From assembly GCA_964614525.1 (NCBI GenBank), contig CAZTPA010000089.1:1-9226 (forward strand): 9,226 bases of DNA. The letters are read 5' to 3'. The translations under genes and the position numbers were made by a program. Positions 7,733 through 9,226 of this stretch are shown here, in pieces; the first letter of the stretch is position 1, and each line of letters opens with the position of its first letter. The notes below the pieces were generated by a model, which was not told where the DNA came from, did no database searches, and saw only the letters and a list, made by a program, of their open reading frames with translations. The stretch comes from PWND01 sp964614525 (GTDB lineage Bacteria > Bacteroidota > Bacteroidia > Bacteroidales > UBA7960).

Positions 7733-8737
7733 ATGAAAAAGTTAAATGTAATTTTATTATTAGTAGTATTGTTTTCCTCATGTGGAATAGGTGAAAAACC
7801 TGAAAAGCCATCTGCATCAGGAAAAGCAGGCGAATTGCTCTTGGTCATGGAAAATGTACTTTATCGTGGAGAGGCGGGAGATACATTAAAATCTGTTTTT
7901 GCTCAAAGCCTCCCAATGTTTCCTCAGCCGGAACCAATGTTTAATATTGTCCAGATTAATGAAAAAGCTTTTAAATCAATTTTTGAAAGTCACAGACATA
8001 TCTTCATAGCAGAGATAAACCCACAAGAAGAAAAAGCAAGAATAGAATCCAGAAAAAATGTCTGGTCATTTCCTCAAATGGTAATAAAAGTAATAGCACC
8101 GGATGTTGATACTTTTAATAAAACCATAATTGCAAATGAAGATGCTTTTATTAATTACTACCTTCAAACTGAATGGGAACGCATAAATAATGCTAATTCA
8201 AGAATTCCTAATCATGAAATCATTCATACCTTAAAGAATGATTTCGGAATAAAAATGACTGTTCCTCAAGGCTTTTATATCGCAAAACAAGAAGACTCTT
8301 TTATGTGGATTAGACGCACAGGAACCAAAGAAGACCTTGATATGAGCATCTTGCTTAGTATTATGCCATATCAAAGCGCAGAAAAGGATTTTGCCACTGA
8401 AACCATTTGGAAAAGAAGAGATTCTATCACAAAAACACATATTCCGGGCCCTTTTCCCGATACTTATATGACAACATATCCTAACATTCCTCCAATATTT
8501 AAAGAAATAAATTTTAACGGAAAATATGCAATCAGAGCCGAGGGTTTATGGAGAGTTGAAGGGGACTTTATGGGCGGACCTTTTATGAACTATACTTTTG
8601 TTGATGAAAATCGCAGACTACTGATTAATCTTGATGCTTATATTTTCTATCCAAACGAGAATAAGCGGGATTTTATGAGACAACTTCAGGCTATAATACA
8701 TAGCTTTGAATTTGCGCCAAAAACAGAACAGCTTTAA
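7733..8737 (+). CDS. DUF4837 family lipoprotein, function unknown
   Basis: The product has 334 residues with a short lipoprotein signal (MKKLNVILLLVVLFSSC) and lipidated Cys17. The body resembles DUF4837 (PF16125), a Bacteroidota family without a known function. Recognisable parts are the early GKAGELLLVM (30-39), the segment FMWIRRTGTKEDLDMSILLS (190-209), the strongly conserved-looking GLWRVEGDFMGGPFMNYTF (271-289), and a closing KRDFMRQLQAIIHSFEF (311-327). No catalytic motif or membrane segment beyond the signal is apparent. It ends the same-strand run of envelope genes, and the next gene is a convergent tRNA. Position and lipid anchor suggest an envelope role, but nothing more specific is supported. 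Confidence 0.82.
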   Translation: MKKLNVILLLVVLFSSCGIGEKPEKPSASGKAGELLLVMENVLYRGEAGDTLKSVFAQSLPMFPQPEPMFNIVQINEKAFKSIFESHRHIFIAEINPQEEKARIESRKNVWSFPQMVIKVIAPDVDTFNKTIIANEDAFINYYLQTEWERINNANSRIPNHEIIHTLKNDFGIKMTVPQGFYIAKQEDSFMWIRRTGTKEDLDMSILLSIMPYQSAEKDFATETIWKRRDSITKTHIPGPFPDTYMTTYPNIPPIFKEINFNGKYAIRAEGLWRVEGDFMGGPFMNYTFVDENRRLLINLDAYIFYPNENKRDFMRQLQAIIHSFEFAPKTEQL

Positions 8738-8754
8738 ATCTCTGTCAGATTTTT
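8736..8754 (+). terminator. Weak hairpin at the end of the DUF4837 gene
   Basis: AAATCT (8736-8741) and AGATTT (8747-8752) form a 6-bp stem around the 5-base loop CTGTC, followed by TT and then A's. The left arm overlaps the TAA stop. With only one G-C pair and a short T-run it is a poor intrinsic terminator. It sits between two convergent genes, where termination in both directions is expected. Confidence 0.22.
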
Positions 8755-8787
8755 AAAACTTCTATTCTTATTTGATTAATACAGTTG

Positions 8788-8861
8788 TGACTCCGGAGGG
8801 ACTCGAACCCCCAACCGGCAGAACCGGAATCTGCTATTCTATCCAATTGAACTACGGAGCC
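8788..8861 (-). tRNA. tRNA-Arg (anticodon CCG)
   Basis: Read on the minus strand, all four arms fold over 74 bases. The acceptor GGCTCCG pairs with CGGAGTC (one G-T), with discriminator A. The D-arm is GTTC/GAAT with GG in its loop. The anticodon stem GCAGA/TCTGC is perfect, with loop TTCCGGT. The variable loop has five bases, and the T-arm GGGGG/CCCTC has loop TTCGAGT. The anticodon CCG (plus-strand 8825-8827) reads the arginine codon CGG. The 3' CCA is not encoded (CAA follows the discriminator), so it must be added by nucleotidyltransferase. The gene converges on the DUF4837 gene, about 50 bases away. Confidence 0.97.
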
Positions 8862-8874
8862 GTTTTAATGTTCG

Positions 8875-8882
8875 CAAAGTTA
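8875..8882 (-). promoter_or_regulatory. -7 promoter element for tRNA-Arg
   Basis: On the minus strand this reads TAACTTTG, an exact TAnnTTTG box. It is followed by CG and about 13 bases before the mature tRNA 5' end, a good distance for a start site and a short leader. No clear -33 TTG is seen upstream. The same box sequence is used before dut. Confidence 0.5.
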
Positions 8883-8961
8883 GCATTTTTAAAATTTCTG
8901 TTTCTATCTTGATTGAAAATAGTGAAAAATGAAATTGCAAAACATAGAAGGCGGGGTTTTA

Positions 8962-8991
8962 GTGACTGGTGATTTGTGATTAGTGACTAGT
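8962..8991 (+). repeat. Four tandem 7-base repeats (GTGAYTN)
   Basis: The units are GTGACTG (8962-8968), GTGATTT (8969-8975), GTGATTA (8976-8982) and GTGACTA (8983-8989), followed by a partial GT. All share GTGAYT except at the seventh base. Similar short tandem heptamers are known in intergenic regions of cyanobacteria. Here no coding frame or recognised binding site explains them. Confidence 0.75.
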
Positions 8992-9041
8992 ACAATTCCT
9001 TATACATGATATGTTTAGCCGATAAAGAGGCATTAAACCCG

Positions 9042-9095
9042 AAGCTGGAAGTTCCTTCGGAAGCTTCCGGTTCTGGCCGGAGGAACTTCCAGCTT
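9042..9095. repeat. Strong hairpin: 19-bp stem with nested palindrome
   Basis: The left arm AAGCTGGAAGTTCCTTCGG (9042-9060) and right arm CCGGAGGAACTTCCAGCTT (9077-9095) pair at 18 of 19 positions; the remaining one is a T-G wobble if the plus strand is transcribed. The loop has 16 bases. CGGAAGCTTCCG (9058-9069) is itself a perfect 12-bp palindrome and could form a competing small hairpin. No T-run follows on either strand, so this is not a standard intrinsic terminator. It is much more GC-rich than its surroundings. Confidence 0.8.
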
Positions 9096-9127
9096 ACGCC
9101 GAACACAAAACCCCGATACCTCCTATT

Positions 9128-9141
9128 GACAAAAAATTGTC
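9128..9141. repeat. Small inverted repeat GACAA-N4-TTGTC
   Basis: GACAA (9128-9132) and TTGTC (9137-9141) are perfect reverse complements around AAAA. The size fits a dimeric regulator site, but a single copy with five-base arms in A/T-rich DNA is weak evidence. Confidence 0.25.
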
Positions 9142-9203
9142 CGAACAAAACAGCTGAAAATCAATTTTTTAAATATTTTTTTCATTTTTTTTAAAATTGC
9201 TTG

Positions 9204-9211
9204 TAACTTTA
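9204..9211 (+). promoter_or_regulatory. Weak promoter-like box near the right edge
   Basis: TAACTTTA differs from the TAnnTTTG consensus only in the last base and follows an A/T-rich stretch with three T-tracts. It may serve a gene beginning beyond the window. No -33 TTTG is visible at the expected distance. Confidence 0.3.
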
Positions 9212-9226
9212 CGGTAAGATATCCGT

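Larger units (their letters stand above)
8952..9115. repeat. 9-bp inverted repeat arms bracketing a 164-base structured block
   Basis: CGGGGTTTT (8952-8960) and AAAACCCCG (9107-9115) are perfect reverse complements. Between them lie the heptamer array and the hairpin. The layout recalls a small non-autonomous mobile element, but no target-site duplication is visible outside the arms, and 9 bp over this distance could be chance. Confidence 0.35.
8862..9226. other. Gene-free, repeat-rich intergenic stretch
   Basis: No protein gene is credible over these 365 bases. An open frame from 9006 to 9194 runs straight through a large hairpin and has no family resemblance. In order, the stretch holds the tRNA promoter, a 9-bp inverted repeat arm, four 7-base tandem repeats, a 54-base hairpin, the matching 9-bp arm, a small palindrome, an A/T-rich part with T-tracts, and a weak promoter-like box near the window end. 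A gene probably starts beyond the right edge. Confidence 0.7.

Noticed and set aside
8962..8991. CRISPR-like array
   Set aside because: The units are seven bases long and directly adjacent, with no spacers and no cas genes.
8788..9080. tRNA-linked integration site with attL/attR
   Set aside because: The anticodon-arm copy is inverted relative to the tRNA, whereas integration would leave direct repeats, and no integrase or cargo is present.
9042..9095. Intrinsic terminator for a gene on either strand
   Set aside because: The stem is strong, but no T-run follows on either strand and the nearest genes are more than 180 bases away.
9006..9194. Open frame of 62 codons on the plus strand in the right-hand intergenic region
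   Set aside because: It runs through both arms of the large hairpin and into A/T-rich T-tracts, has no recognisable family, and its composition follows the repeats rather than codon structure.

Overview
The window looks like chromosomal DNA from a member of the Bacteroidota. It is AT-rich and has almost no Shine-Dalgarno sequences. Three sites match the Bacteroidota -7 promoter consensus TAnnTTTG. Exported proteins carry typical Bacteroidota signal or lipobox ends (FSSC, WGC). The gene content, including DUF4292, DUF4837 and an EnvC-type protein without zinc ligands, also fits that phylum. The exact genus cannot be read from the sequence.

Layout: a secreted class C beta-lactamase-like serine hydrolase (109-1305) is followed by a same-strand run of seven genes. 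These are dut (1337-1780), a TPR lipoprotein (1799-3538), a DUF4292 lipoprotein (3531-4343), an EnvC-like coiled-coil/LytM protein (4324-5553), tatA (5695-5907), an MltD-like lytic transglycosylase with three LysM domains (5959-7668) and a DUF4837 lipoprotein (7733-8737). The TPR, DUF4292 and EnvC-like genes overlap by 8 and 20 bases, which suggests translational coupling. The only leader long enough for an internal promoter lies before tatA. A tRNA-Arg(CCG) gene lies on the minus strand (8788-8861), convergent with the run.

From 8862 to the end there is no credible protein gene, but the stretch is structured. It holds the tRNA promoter, four tandem 7-base repeats, a strong 19-bp-stem hairpin with a nested palindrome, a 9-bp inverted repeat bracketing both, and helically spaced T-tracts before a weak promoter-like box.

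How the genes fit together: apart from dut and the tRNA, nearly everything acts in the cell envelope. The EnvC-like protein is predicted to activate an amidase rather than cut peptidoglycan, MltD cuts glycan strands, and TatA belongs to a folded-protein export pathway. In E. coli that pathway exports the amidases AmiA and AmiC, which makes the envC-tatA adjacency suggestive. Three lipoproteins of unclear role sit among them, one of which has LolB-like features. I see no phage, CRISPR, toxin-antitoxin or defence genes. The points most worth a second look are the repeat-rich intergenic element and the uncharacterised lipoproteins in the envelope cluster.
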